Under the pieces are notes generated by a model. That model saw nothing but the letters and a program-made list of their open reading frames with translations. It did not search any database and was not told where the DNA came from. This document shows, piece after piece, positions 9,151-17,810 of a stretch of DNA of 64,000 bases (positions are counted from its first letter, which is position 1; each line of letters opens with the position of its first letter). The position numbers and the translations under genes are program-made. The DNA comes from Polaribacter sp. Q13 (lineage in GTDB: Bacteria; Bacteroidota; Bacteroidia; Flavobacteriales; Flavobacteriaceae), in NCBI RefSeq assembly GCF_016858305.2, contig NZ_CP074436.1:3120001-3184000 (forward strand), read 5' to 3'.

Positions 9151-10327
9151 GAGAAATTTCTAAATTTTTAAATGGAAATTTTTGTTGAAATGGAGTTGGT
9201 TGAACTCTTTGCAAAAATAACTTTAAAATTTTATTTTTAATAGTTTTCTTGTGACGAAGATACATGGTTAAATCTTGAGGAACTGCACCAACCGAACTTT
9301 TTATTTCGCTAGCGGTTCTTCCAAAATTAATGGTTTTTAGTTTTTTATCAATAGCAATTTCTATATAGTCGTACAACATTCTTTGGTAAATGGCATACTC
9401 TCTATTTAGTTGATAATCGATGCCTACAAAGTGGGCGTCTAAAGACTCTTTGTTGATGATACCAGAAATGAAACCAACAATCTTATCATCTAAACAATAA
9501 GATTTTAAAATGTAATTATCCCCAAATTTTTCCTTTAAATCCCTGTATGTTTCCAAATTAAAAATCCCCAAATTAAAACCAGCATTCAGAGCCACTTTTT
9601 CATAGAGAGCAGTCATTTTAGGTAACATCTCTTCGATGTCTTCTAAAGTGATTTCTTTAATTTTAATTGCGGCACTTTGCTTAAAAGCTTTTTTTGCTTT
9701 TACTCTAAACTTGGTTTTCATCGCAGCTAAATAATCGTCAAAATTTTGCCAATTATCATGCAGCTGAAGTTTCATATTAGGCTCTACAGAAAATGGATGG
9801 TATTTGTAATCTTTTAAAACATCAGTTATAAACAATGATTCCTTCGCAAAGTCTTTTACTAGAAAAGCATCTATCTGTTTTTTTAGTTTTTTATCAGAAT
9901 TTACAAAATGATTAATACTTTCTGCTAATTCTTTTATAATGGCTTTTTTATCTTCATTTTCCTTGATAAAAACACCATGTTCTCCACTCACAAAGGTGTT
10001 GCCACAAATCAATAATTTTAAAGGTTTTTTATCCGGAAATACATGTAGTTTTCTGCCAATGTCTTTTAAAAATTCGAAATCGTTTTTAATAGAATTCAAT
10101 TCAAAATCTATCATTTTTAAACTTGCAAAAGCAGTTGGAGAATTTTTGTTATCAACCAAAACAATATAAGAAAAGGTAATTTCTGGGTGATTTTTTTCTA
10201 TTGATTTTAAAAAATCTGGATGAAAATAAATATTTATTGTACAACCTAATTTTTCCCAGATTTGAGAAGGGATTTCATCTATAGAAGAGAAAAATTGCGC
10301 GGTATTTGTATTGGTACAACAAATCAA
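9137..10327 (-). CDS. GNAT/FemAB-like acyltransferase
   Basis: A 396-residue protein. The C-terminal half carries an acyl-CoA N-acyltransferase fold: MKTKFRVKAKKAFKQS is typical of FemAB/peptidoglycan-recognition-like GNATs, then IVGFISGIINKESLDAHFVGIDYQLNREYAIYQ split over two strands, and NFGRTASEIKSSVGA. The substrate is unknown. The start is uncertain: no ATG or GTG is available and the frame opens with TTG at 10327, two bases past the stop of an apparent remnant. It is the first gene of the GNAT-tesB pair. Confidence 0.7.
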   Translation of the reverse strand: MICCTNTNTAQFFSSIDEIPSQIWEKLGCTINIYFHPDFLKSIEKNHPEITFSYIVLVDNKNSPTAFASLKMIDFELNSIKNDFEFLKDIGRKLHVFPDKKPLKLLICGNTFVSGEHGVFIKENEDKKAIIKELAESINHFVNSDKKLKKQIDAFLVKDFAKESLFITDVLKDYKYHPFSVEPNMKLQLHDNWQNFDDYLAAMKTKFRVKAKKAFKQSAAIKIKEITLEDIEEMLPKMTALYEKVALNAGFNLGIFNLETYRDLKEKFGDNYILKSYCLDDKIVGFISGIINKESLDAHFVGIDYQLNREYAIYQRMLYDYIEIAIDKKLKTINFGRTASEIKSSVGAVPQDLTMYLRHKKTIKNKILKLFLQRVQPTPFQQKFPFKNLEISHEKH

Positions 10328-10328
10328 A

Positions 10329-10412
10329 TTAATTCATATAAGGTTTTAAATTTTCGGTTGCTTCTAAAGGAGTTCTCTTTATTTGCAAAGTTCCGTTTTC
10401 TAATGTAATAAT
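10329..10412 (-). pseudogene. Possible C-terminal gene remnant
   Basis: On the minus strand a 27-residue open segment reads ENGTLQIKRTPLEATENL and ends KPYMN-stop, with normal coding texture, but an in-frame TGA sits directly upstream and no start codon is available. It abuts the GNAT gene. It looks like the surviving tail of a decayed gene. I do not recognise the parent family. Confidence 0.3.
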
Positions 10413-10415
10413 TCA

Positions 10416-10622
10416 CTATTTAATCAAATAGATTTTATGGTCTTCAATTATAATACCAGTTATACATCTTGGGTATATACAGTTTGTTCTACCAAAAAGC
10501 ACAAATTTAGAAGCTCTATTAAAACAACTTCTTTTGGCATTTTTAAAAGCACGAGAAATTCTATAATTAGAAGCATTTATATATTTTTTGAATATAAAGA
10601 GGCATAAAAAATAAGAATACAT
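10416..10622 (-). other. Doubtful 68-residue ORF in a degraded stretch
   Basis: An open frame with a hydrophobic start and a Cys/Arg-rich middle (KFVLFGRTNCIYPRCITG). No family is recognised with confidence. The FGRTN...ITG...ED part faintly recalls the C4 zinc finger of ClpX with cysteines lost, which is speculation. It sits immediately upstream of the fragment at 10329-10412, so the 370-base gap between the GNAT gene and marR may hold one decayed gene. Confidence 0.2.
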
Positions 10623-10650
10623 AAAATTATGATTTCTTTAACACAACCTT

Positions 10651-10674
10651 AATTAGTTGCATATACAACTAATT
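10651..10674. promoter_or_regulatory. Palindromic MarR-type operator
   Basis: A perfect inverted repeat with 9-bp arms, AATTAGTTG and CAACTAATT, around CATATA. It lies 23 bases before the marR start and overlaps the expected -33 region. Operators of this size and A+T-rich symmetry are typical of MarR dimers, so autoregulation of the efflux operon is likely. Confidence 0.75.
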
Positions 10675-10685
10675 GAGATTATGTT

Positions 10686-10693
10686 TATTTTTG
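10686..10693 (+). promoter_or_regulatory. -7 box of the marR-efflux promoter
   Basis: TATTTTTG fits TAnnTTTG. It ends only 4 bases before the GTG start codon at 10698, so the transcript would be leaderless or the true translation start lies further in (next in-frame ATG at 10776). Confidence 0.45.
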
Positions 10694-10697
10694 CTGC

Positions 10698-11162
10698 GTG
10701 AAAAATGATGAACAACATATAGATTTTGAAAACTCAATAGGCCCTTGGCTTGGGAAAACAGGGAAAATGGTTAATTTTTTTTTTCAAGAATCATTTAGAT
10801 CTAGAAACATAGATCTTACTAAAGAACAAATGATGCTTTTAAAAAAGTTACATGATCAAGACGGTTTAAATCAACATGATTTGGCTTTTTTAACGTTAAG
10901 AAACAAATCTTCTTTGGCACGTTTGTTAGTAAATATGGAAAAGAAAAACTACATTTTTAGAGAACAAAATAAAGACGACAAACGTATTAAAAATGTATAC
11001 ATAACCAATTTAGGAAAAGAAGTTTTTAATAAAGCAAAACCTATTATTCAAGATTTAATTACCACTATGGAAACTAATATTACGCCGGAAGATAAACAAC
11101 AAATAATTAATATTTTTAAAAAAATACAGACTAATTTATATTCTAAATTAAAACATATTTAA
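10698..11162 (+). CDS. MarR family transcriptional regulator
   Basis: A 154-residue winged-helix repressor. The DNA-binding part spans about residues 33-100: LTKEQMMLLKKLHDQDGLNQHDLAFLTLRNKSSLARLL is the helix-turn-helix and EQNKDDKRIKNVYITNLGKE is the wing with the conserved D-x-R. It leads an operon with MFP, RND and TolC genes, spaced by 10, 4 and slightly negative gaps. The perfect palindrome upstream is its likely operator. Probable role: ligand-responsive repressor of the pump. The start is GTG; its closeness to the -7 box makes the exact start uncertain. Confidence 0.9.
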   Translation: MKNDEQHIDFENSIGPWLGKTGKMVNFFFQESFRSRNIDLTKEQMMLLKKLHDQDGLNQHDLAFLTLRNKSSLARLLVNMEKKNYIFREQNKDDKRIKNVYITNLGKEVFNKAKPIIQDLITTMETNITPEDKQQIINIFKKIQTNLYSKLKHI

Positions 11163-11172
11163 CAACCGATTT

Positions 11173-12285
11173 ATGAGAAAAATTATACTAGCCGTTCTAG
11201 GGGTTTTAGCTATTGTAGGAGCAATAATTTTAGGTAATTATCTAATTGATAAAAACCAAAAGCCAAAACCAAAATATAAAAGGCAAATTAAAACTGCTTA
11301 CGTAAAAAGCGTAGAGAATAAAGAGATTCCTATTATTTTATCTGCGAACGGTAATTTAACAGCAAAAAATAAAATAGAAATATATTCTGAAGTTTCTGGT
11401 ATTTTAAAAACTTCTACCAAACTATTTAAAGCGGGTACAAATTATAACCGAGGCGAAACCTTGTTAAGTATTAATAGCGATGAGTTTTATGCTAGTTTAC
11501 AATCTCAAAAAAGTAATTTAAATAATTTAATTACAGCAATTTTACCAGATTTACGTTTAGATTACCCTAATGAATTTAGCAAATGGGAAACCTATATTAA
11601 AGGTTTTGACATGAATTCTACTACCCCAAAATTACCAGCATTCTCTTCTGATAAAGAAAAGTATTTTATTAATGGTAGAGGTATTGTTACTGCATACTAC
11701 AATGTTAAAAACTTAGAAGTTCGTTTGTCTAAACATCAAATTAGAGCGCCTTTTACGGGGACTCTTACAGAAGCTTTGGTGACGCCTGGATCTTTGGTTA
11801 GAGTTGGACAAAAATTAGGAGAATTTATAAACCCAAGTGTTTATGAAATGGAAGTTTCTATCAGTTCTGAATTTGCAGACTTATTAAAAGTAGGAAATAC
11901 AGTTGCACTCACAAATTTAGAAAAAACTAAAAATTACACAGGAAAAGTTGTTCGTGTTAATGGAAAAGTAGATCAGGTTTCTCAAACTATAAAAGTCTAC
12001 GTAGATGTAAAGCATCCAGATTTAAAAGAAGGTATGTTTTTAGAAGCCAATTTGGTCGCAAAATCAGAAGCTAACGCAATAGAAATTTCTAGAAAGTTAT
12101 TGGTAAATAATAAAGCAGTGTACACAGTTAAAAACGATAGTATTTTAATGTTAACTACCATTAATCCTGTTTATTTTAATTCAGAAACAGTGGTTGTAAA
12201 AGGTTTAGAAAATAATCAAAAAATGTTATCACAGGTTTTACCTGGGGCATTTAACGGTATGATTGTAAAAATTAATAAAAAGTAA
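11173..12285 (+). CDS. RND efflux periplasmic adaptor (HlyD/AcrA-type)
   Basis: A 370-residue membrane fusion protein that links an RND pump to TolC. It has one N-terminal anchor helix (residues 4-24), a split biotinyl-lipoyl domain (ILSANGNLTAKNKIEIYSEVSGIL near residue 55 and IRAPFTGTLTEALVTPGSLV near 195), a short hairpin, and a beta-barrel region (GKVVRVNGKVDQVSQTIKVY). Second gene of the marR operon. Confidence 0.9.
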   Translation: MRKIILAVLGVLAIVGAIILGNYLIDKNQKPKPKYKRQIKTAYVKSVENKEIPIILSANGNLTAKNKIEIYSEVSGILKTSTKLFKAGTNYNRGETLLSINSDEFYASLQSQKSNLNNLITAILPDLRLDYPNEFSKWETYIKGFDMNSTTPKLPAFSSDKEKYFINGRGIVTAYYNVKNLEVRLSKHQIRAPFTGTLTEALVTPGSLVRVGQKLGEFINPSVYEMEVSISSEFADLLKVGNTVALTNLEKTKNYTGKVVRVNGKVDQVSQTIKVYVDVKHPDLKEGMFLEANLVAKSEANAIEISRKLLVNNKAVYTVKNDSILMLTTINPVYFNSETVVVKGLENNQKMLSQVLPGAFNGMIVKINKK

Positions 12286-12289
12286 TTGT

Positions 12290-15200
12290 ATGAAGAAAAT
12301 AATTACATATTTTATTAAATTCCCTGTTGCAGTTAATATATTTATTATTGCTTTTGTTTTGTTCGGATTGGTAGGTGCTTTAAATATGAAGTCCTCCTTT
12401 TTCCCGCTAACAGACTCGCAATTAATAAAAATTTCATTAGCATATCCGGGAGCCTCTCCACAAGAAATGGAAGAAGGTGTGGTGTTAAAAATTGAAGACA
12501 ATTTAAAAGGAATTGTTGGTGTAGAAAGAGTAACCTCTGTGTCTAGAGAAAATTCTGCAACGGTAAATATAGAAGTAGAAAAAGGAAAAAATATAGATGT
12601 TGTTTTATCTGATGTAAAAAATGCAGTAGACAGAGTGCCTTCTTTTCCTTCTGGTATGGAGCCAGCAGTTATTGCAAAAGTAGAAAACATTAGACCCACA
12701 ATTAGTTTTACCATTAGTGGAGATAACTTAAGCCTTAAATCTATAAAACAATACGCTAGAAATGTAGAAAATGATATTAGAGGAATAGACGGAATTTCGC
12801 AAGTTTCATTGTCTGGTTTTCCAGATGAAGAAATAGAAATAGCAATACGAGAAAATGATTTACTAGCGTATAACATGTCTTTTTCTGAAGTAGCTGCAGC
12901 AATACAAAACTCTAATCTTTTAATTACAGGTGGTAATATAAAAACCGAACAAGAAGATTATTTAATTAGAGCAAGTAATCGTTTTTATTATGGAAGCGAA
13001 CTTTTAAATTTAATTGTTAGAACAGAAACTAACGGAAATATTATCCGTTTAAAAGATGTAGCAGAAGTTAGAGATACTTGGTCTGAAACACCAGACAGGT
13101 TGTATTATAATGAAAATTTAGCCATAGATATTACTGTAAGTAATACAAATAATGAAGATTTAATATCTTCTGCTGATAAAATAAAAGAATACATACACAA
13201 ATACAATCAAGAAAATCAGAATGTACAACTTAACATTACAAGTGATAGAAGTACAACATTAAATGGTAGAACTAAATTATTGATAGAAAATGGTATTGCA
13301 GGTATTTTGCTAGTACTTTTCTTTTTAGCGTTGTTTTTAAACTTACGTTTGGCAATATGGGTAGCTTTTGGTTTGCCAATTTCCTTTTTTGGGATGTTTA
13401 TTTTTGCTGCTCAATTTGATGTTACTATAAACGTACTATCTCTCTTTGGAATGATCATCGTTATTGGTATTTTGGTAGATGATGGTATTGTAATCGGAGA
13501 AAATATTTATCATCATTATTACGATTTAGGGAAATCTAAAATTCAAGCAGCCATAGACGGTACTATGGAAGTAATTCCGCCAATTGTTTCTGCAATTCTA
13601 ACAACTCTTATCGCGTTTTCTACGTTCTTTTTTGTTGATGGAAGAATAGGAGATTTCTTTGGTGAAGTATCTACAATTGTAATGTTAACCTTAACAGTTT
13701 CTTTAGTAGAAGCGTTAATTATTTTACCGGCTCACATTGCGCATTCTAAGGCTTTAGATAGAAAACGTTTAGAAAACGGAGTAGAAGTTAAGAAAAATGC
13801 CATAGATGCTTTTTTTAATAAAATAAATAGAGCGGCAGATAAAGGTTTGGGTAAATTAAGAGACAATTATTATGTGCCTTTTTTAAAGTTTTCATTAAAA
13901 AATAAAATCTTTGCGTTTGCTATTCCAATTGCCTTGGTAATTTTTAGTTTTATGGCAATGAAAGCGGGTATTGTAAAACAATCCTTTTTTCCTAGAGTAG
14001 CAAGTGATAGTGTTAAAATTACACTAACAATGCCACAAGGTACAAACGAGCAAATTACAGATTCTATTATTTCATCCATAGAAAAAAAGGTTTGGTTGGT
14101 GAATGATGAGTATACCAAAAAACAAACAGGTAATGTACAAGTTATAGAAAATGTAATAAAAAGAATTGGTCCTGGTAGTGCAAATGCAACTTTAACGGTA
14201 AATTTATTACCAGGAGAAGCACGAGATTTTTCATCACCAGAAATAACAAATACAATTACAGATAAAGTTGGTAAAGTTACAGGTGTAGAGAGTTTAATCT
14301 TTGGTTCTGGTGGTAATTTTGGAGGAAGCCCAGTGGCGGTTTCTTTATTAGGAAATAACATTACAGAATTAAAAGCTGCCAAAGAAGAACTAAAACATGA
14401 GTTAGAAAATAATCCGCTTTTAAAAGATATTTCAGACAACGATCCGGCAGGAATTAAAGAAGTAAAAATAAAATTAAAAGACAATGCCTACTTATTAGGT
14501 TTAACCTTGCAATCTGTAATGAGTCAAGTTAGGTCTGGTTTCTTTGGTTTTCAAGCACAACGTTTTCAAAGAGGTCAAGATGAAATTAAAGTTTGGGTTC
14601 GTTATGATAGAAAAGACCGGTCTTCTATAAAAGATTTAGATGACATGCGTATTATTACAGCAACAGGAACAAGAATTCCTTTTTCTGAAATTGCAAATTA
14701 TACCATAGAAAGAGGAGATATTGCCATTAATCATTTAGATGGTAAAAGAGAAATTCAAATTACGGCAGATTTAAAAGACCTTGAAACGAGTGCAACAGAA
14801 GTTTTAGATGACATTAAGTTAAAAGTAATGCCAGAAATACTTTCTAAATACCACACCGTAACTCCTTTGTATGAAGGTCAAAATAGAGAAGCTAAGAAAA
14901 CTACAGATTCAGTTGGCGTAGTAGGTCCTATTATTTTACTATTGATTTATATTGTAATTGCCTTTACATTCCGTTCTTACAGTCAACCAATATTATTAAT
15001 TGTAATGATTCCTTTTAGTATGATTGGTGTTGTTTGGGGACATTATTTTCATAATTTTTCAATTGGTATTTTATCCTTTTTAGGAATTATAGCTCTGGTA
15101 GGAATTATGGTAAATGATGGCTTGGTTTTAATTGGTAAATTCAACACTTACTTAAAAGAAGGAATGAAATTCGATGAAGCTCTTATTAGAGCAGGTCAAT

Positions 15201-15490
15201 CTCGTTTTAGAGCTATTGTATTAACTTCTTTAACAACAGTTGCAGGTTTGGCTCCGTTATTATTAGAAAAAAGTAGACAAGCACAATTTTTAATACCAAT
15301 GGCAATATCTATTTCTTACGGAATAGCCATTGCAACGATATTAACATTGGTAATGTTGCCATTATTATTATCTGTTTCTAACAGTGTAAAAGTGGGCATA
15401 AAATGGCTAAAAACAGGAGAGAAAGTAGATAAAGAAGAAGTAGAAAGAGCTATCATAGAATCTAAATTTGATGAACATGAAGATCATTAG
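12290..15490 (+). CDS. RND efflux permease (AcrB/HAE-like)
   Basis: A 1066-residue inner-membrane proton-driven pump with the usual two repeats of 1+5 helices and large periplasmic loops. N-terminal marks are FPLTDSQLIKISLAYPGASPQE. TM4 carries the proton-relay acidic pair in GILVDDGIVIGENI; the second repeat has LVGIMVNDGLVLIGKF. It starts 4 bases after the adaptor and overlaps the tolC gene. Substrate unknown; the MarR control suggests small hydrophobic or aromatic compounds, by inference only. Confidence 0.93.
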   Translation: MKKIITYFIKFPVAVNIFIIAFVLFGLVGALNMKSSFFPLTDSQLIKISLAYPGASPQEMEEGVVLKIEDNLKGIVGVERVTSVSRENSATVNIEVEKGKNIDVVLSDVKNAVDRVPSFPSGMEPAVIAKVENIRPTISFTISGDNLSLKSIKQYARNVENDIRGIDGISQVSLSGFPDEEIEIAIRENDLLAYNMSFSEVAAAIQNSNLLITGGNIKTEQEDYLIRASNRFYYGSELLNLIVRTETNGNIIRLKDVAEVRDTWSETPDRLYYNENLAIDITVSNTNNEDLISSADKIKEYIHKYNQENQNVQLNITSDRSTTLNGRTKLLIENGIAGILLVLFFLALFLNLRLAIWVAFGLPISFFGMFIFAAQFDVTINVLSLFGMIIVIGILVDDGIVIGENIYHHYYDLGKSKIQAAIDGTMEVIPPIVSAILTTLIAFSTFFFVDGRIGDFFGEVSTIVMLTLTVSLVEALIILPAHIAHSKALDRKRLENGVEVKKNAIDAFFNKINRAADKGLGKLRDNYYVPFLKFSLKNKIFAFAIPIALVIFSFMAMKAGIVKQSFFPRVASDSVKITLTMPQGTNEQITDSIISSIEKKVWLVNDEYTKKQTGNVQVIENVIKRIGPGSANATLTVNLLPGEARDFSSPEITNTITDKVGKVTGVESLIFGSGGNFGGSPVAVSLLGNNITELKAAKEELKHELENNPLLKDISDNDPAGIKEVKIKLKDNAYLLGLTLQSVMSQVRSGFFGFQAQRFQRGQDEIKVWVRYDRKDRSSIKDLDDMRIITATGTRIPFSEIANYTIERGDIAINHLDGKREIQITADLKDLETSATEVLDDIKLKVMPEILSKYHTVTPLYEGQNREAKKTTDSVGVVGPIILLLIYIVIAFTFRSYSQPILLIVMIPFSMIGVVWGHYFHNFSIGILSFLGIIALVGIMVNDGLVLIGKFNTYLKEGMKFDEALIRAGQSRFRAIVLTSLTTVAGLAPLLLEKSRQAQFLIPMAISISYGIAIATILTLVMLPLLLSVSNSVKVGIKWLKTGEKVDKEEVERAIIESKFDEHEDH

Positions 15491-16805
15491 AAACACCATA
15501 TTAGTAGTCGGATTTTTATCGACTTTACAAGGATTTTCGCAAGAAATTCTAACAAAGAAAGAAGCGCTAGAAATTACCTTAGAAAATAATTTCGGAATTA
15601 AAATAGCGAACAATAATTTAGACGTTGCAAAAAACAATAAAAGTATTTACAATACTGGTTTTTTACCGACAGCTAGTATTTCTTCTGGTGCAAATTATAG
15701 TAATAATAATCAAACCAACACACCACAGACAGGAGACCCAACATCTACAACAGGTGCAATAACCAAGTCTTATAGTGCAAGTATTGGTTTAAATTATACT
15801 CTTTTTGATGGTTTGGGAAGAAAATACAATTATCAGCAATTAAAAGAAACGTATAATTTAACCGAATTACAAGCCAGAGAAACGATTGAAAACACGTATT
15901 TACAATTGTTTACCTCTTATTTTCAAATTGCAAGGTTATCAGAAAATAAATCGAATTTAGACGAAGCATTGTCTATTTCTAAACAACGTTTACTACGTGC
16001 AAAATATCAATATGAATACGGGCAATCTACAAGGTTAGAATTATTAAATGCAGAGGTTGATGTAAATAATGATAGCATTACTTTAATAAATGCCAACCAA
16101 GAATTAAGCAACGTAAAACGAGGTTTAAACATTATTTTAGGGATTGAAACAGAGGTAACTTATAGTGTTGAAACAGAGGTTAGTTTTAATGAAATGATGA
16201 ATTTTGAAGATTTGCAACAAAAAACAATTGCTAATAATTCTATTTTAAAACAAAATGAAAAAAACATTGCAATTAGCGAGTTTAATATCAAAATAAATAA
16301 GGCAAATTATTTACCAACTTTAGGCTTTAGTTCATCTTATGGTTGGAGTCAGAATGATAACGAAAACCTTGCCAATGCCTTTCAGCCAAAATCTACATCA
16401 TCTAACGGATTAAATGCTGGTTTAAGTTTGTCTTGGAATTTGTTCGACGGAGGAGGCACAAAAACAAGGGTTGCCAACGCAAAAATAGCATTAGAAAATC
16501 AGCAAATATTATTAGAACAGCAAAAAGTAACCATCGATAATAATCTGAAAAATACTTGGGAAAATTATCAAAACCAATTATTTATTCTAAAAGCACAAGA
16601 AAAAAACGTGTTAACTACACAAAATAATTTTGATAGAAGTAGAGAGCGTTACAAGTTGGGGCAAATTACTTCTATTGAGTTTAGACAAGCTCAAATTAAT
16701 TTTATCAATTCTAAAACAGCATATAATAATGCTAAATTTGATGCAAAATTGATAGAATTACAGCTTTTACAATTAAGTGGAGACATTCTAAATGTGCGTT
16801 TTTAA
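15471..16805 (+). CDS. TolC family outer-membrane channel
   Basis: An outer-membrane efflux duct with a signal peptide ending at GFSQ. Two TolC/OEP repeats show the long heptad helices (LQARETIENTYLQLFTSYFQIA, split across the helix) and the paired LGY-like strands (YGQSTRLELLNAEVDVNND, LGQITSIEFRQAQINFINS). It overlaps the end of the pump gene. The open frame extends to a TTG at 15468; ATG at 15471 or 15477 is the realistic start. Last gene of the marR operon. Confidence 0.9.
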   Translation: MNMKIIRNTILVVGFLSTLQGFSQEILTKKEALEITLENNFGIKIANNNLDVAKNNKSIYNTGFLPTASISSGANYSNNNQTNTPQTGDPTSTTGAITKSYSASIGLNYTLFDGLGRKYNYQQLKETYNLTELQARETIENTYLQLFTSYFQIARLSENKSNLDEALSISKQRLLRAKYQYEYGQSTRLELLNAEVDVNNDSITLINANQELSNVKRGLNIILGIETEVTYSVETEVSFNEMMNFEDLQQKTIANNSILKQNEKNIAISEFNIKINKANYLPTLGFSSSYGWSQNDNENLANAFQPKSTSSNGLNAGLSLSWNLFDGGGTKTRVANAKIALENQQILLEQQKVTIDNNLKNTWENYQNQLFILKAQEKNVLTTQNNFDRSRERYKLGQITSIEFRQAQINFINSKTAYNNAKFDAKLIELQLLQLSGDILNVRF

Positions 16806-16871
16806 AAACTGATTTTTGTCATATCTTAAAATAATTTTATATATTAATTTTGAATTTAAAATAAAACGCTT

Positions 16872-17003
16872 ATGAATTTTTTAAATATACCACAGGTTTC
16901 TTGGGTAAATGGTACCATTATGATAGGTATTTTTGCTGTAGTTGTTGTTGGTTTGGTTGTCACGGTTTATTTATTAATGAGTACAGATAAAAAAGCAAAA
17001 TAA
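16872..17003 (+). CDS. Small single-pass membrane protein (43 aa)
   Basis: A short ORF with a clean structure: a polar N-terminus of about 14 residues, one hydrophobic helix (about residues 15-36, TIMIGIFAVVVVGLVVTVYL) and a basic tail STDKKAK. It has its own -7 box (TAATTTTG, 16845-16852) and its own terminator. The gene-like layout between two larger genes supports real coding. Function unknown; no family recognised. Confidence 0.6.
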   Translation: MNFLNIPQVSWVNGTIMIGIFAVVVVGLVVTVYLLMSTDKKAK

Positions 17004-17025
17004 TTTCCCCCAAATATTTTATAAG

Positions 17026-17049
17026 AGCCTGAGGTTATCTCGGGCTTTT
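17026..17049 (+). terminator. Terminator after the small membrane protein
   Basis: An 8-bp stem with one G-T pair (AGCCTGAG / CTCGGGCT) and loop GTTAT, followed by TTTTG. It separates the small ORF from the crp-like gene. Confidence 0.7.
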
Positions 17050-17108
17050 GTGGTTACATTAAGTTAGAATATGCTTTATTTTTAACAACTATTTCACTAT
17101 TTTTATAG

Positions 17109-17759
17109 ATGAAAAAAATAAGGTATATGACTAATAAACTAGAAAATAATTTTGGTTATCTTTTAGAGAAAGATTTAATCTTAGAGATTGAGCAATTAGG
17201 TGTTTCTAAGGAGTTTAAAGAAAATACTACTATTATAGAAGTTGGAGATTATATAAAATCTATGCCTTTATTAATTTCTGGAGCTATTAAAATTCTTAGA
17301 GAAGATGAAAATGGTGATGAGATTGTTTTATACTATTTAGAAAAAGGAGATACTTGTGCCATGACGCTTTCTTGTTGTATGGGACAAACAAAAAGTAAAA
17401 TTAGAGCTGTTGCAGAAACAAATGTTGAGCTAATTATGTTGCCAAAAGAAAAAATGGCAGATTGGTTAGGGAAATATAAATCTTGGCAATCTTATATTTT
17501 ACAAACGTATCACAGTAGAATGGATGAGCTTTTAGAAGCTTTAGATACGATTGCTTTTTTAAAAATGGATGAACGCCTTTTTAAATACTTAAAAGACAAG
17601 GCGATGGTTACCCATAATGATCTTTTACATGTTACACACAAACAAATTTCTGAAGACTTACACACCTCTAGAGTTGTAGTATCTAGATTATTAAAAAAAT
17701 TAGAAAACGAAAGTAAAATTCAATTATTTAGAAATAGTATAAAAGTTTTAGAACTGTAA
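17109..17759 (+). CDS. Crp/Fnr family transcriptional regulator with Cys cluster
   Basis: A 216-residue regulator. The N-terminal cyclic-nucleotide-type beta-barrel spans about residues 15-125 and holds three cysteines in GDTCAMTLSCCMG (C83, C89, C90), replacing the usual cAMP pocket signature; no N-terminal Fnr-type Fe-S cluster is present. A long dimer helix (about 125-160) leads to the HTH (VTHKQISEDLHTSRVVVSRLLKKLE, residues 175-199 in two pieces). The recognition helix reads TSRVVVSR: compared with CRP the first Arg and last Arg are kept but Glu is Val, as in cyanobacterial NtcA, which binds GTA-N8-TAC. This fits the GTAAC-N4-GTTAC sites found at seven promoters in this window. Start could also be the internal Met7. 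Its stop codon lies inside the first of these sites. Confidence 0.92.
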   Translation: MKKIRYMTNKLENNFGYLLEKDLILEIEQLGVSKEFKENTTIIEVGDYIKSMPLLISGAIKILREDENGDEIVLYYLEKGDTCAMTLSCCMGQTKSKIRAVAETNVELIMLPKEKMADWLGKYKSWQSYILQTYHSRMDELLEALDTIAFLKMDERLFKYLKDKAMVTHNDLLHVTHKQISEDLHTSRVVVSRLLKKLENESKIQLFRNSIKVLEL

Positions 17760-17799
17760 CATTAGTTACTGTGTAATTTAAAGTGGAGTCTTATTTTTG
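17756..17799 (+). promoter_or_regulatory. Crp/Fnr-type site A plus -7 box (cytochrome c gene)
   Basis: Perfect palindrome GTAAC-ATTA-GTTAC (17756-17769), then 22 nt, then the -7 box TATTTTTG (17792-17799), 11 bases before the ATG. The right half-site occupies the -33 position, the layout of a class II Crp/Fnr-activated promoter. The stretch GTTACTGTGTAATT is shared exactly with site B at 43508. Confidence 0.8.
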
Positions 17800-17810
17800 T
17801 AATAAAAACA

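Noticed and set aside
12238..12876. 212-residue minus-strand ORF opposite the RND pump gene
   Set aside because: Antisense shadow of a well-supported gene; Ser/Thr/Phe-rich composition typical of such frames and no recognisable domain.
13870..14484. 204-residue minus-strand ORF opposite the RND pump gene
   Set aside because: Same reason: antisense shadow with no domain and no promoter.
17053..17066. GTTACATTAAGTTA before the crp-like gene as an autoregulatory site
   Set aside because: Half-site spacing is off by one and no -7 box lies at the expected distance.
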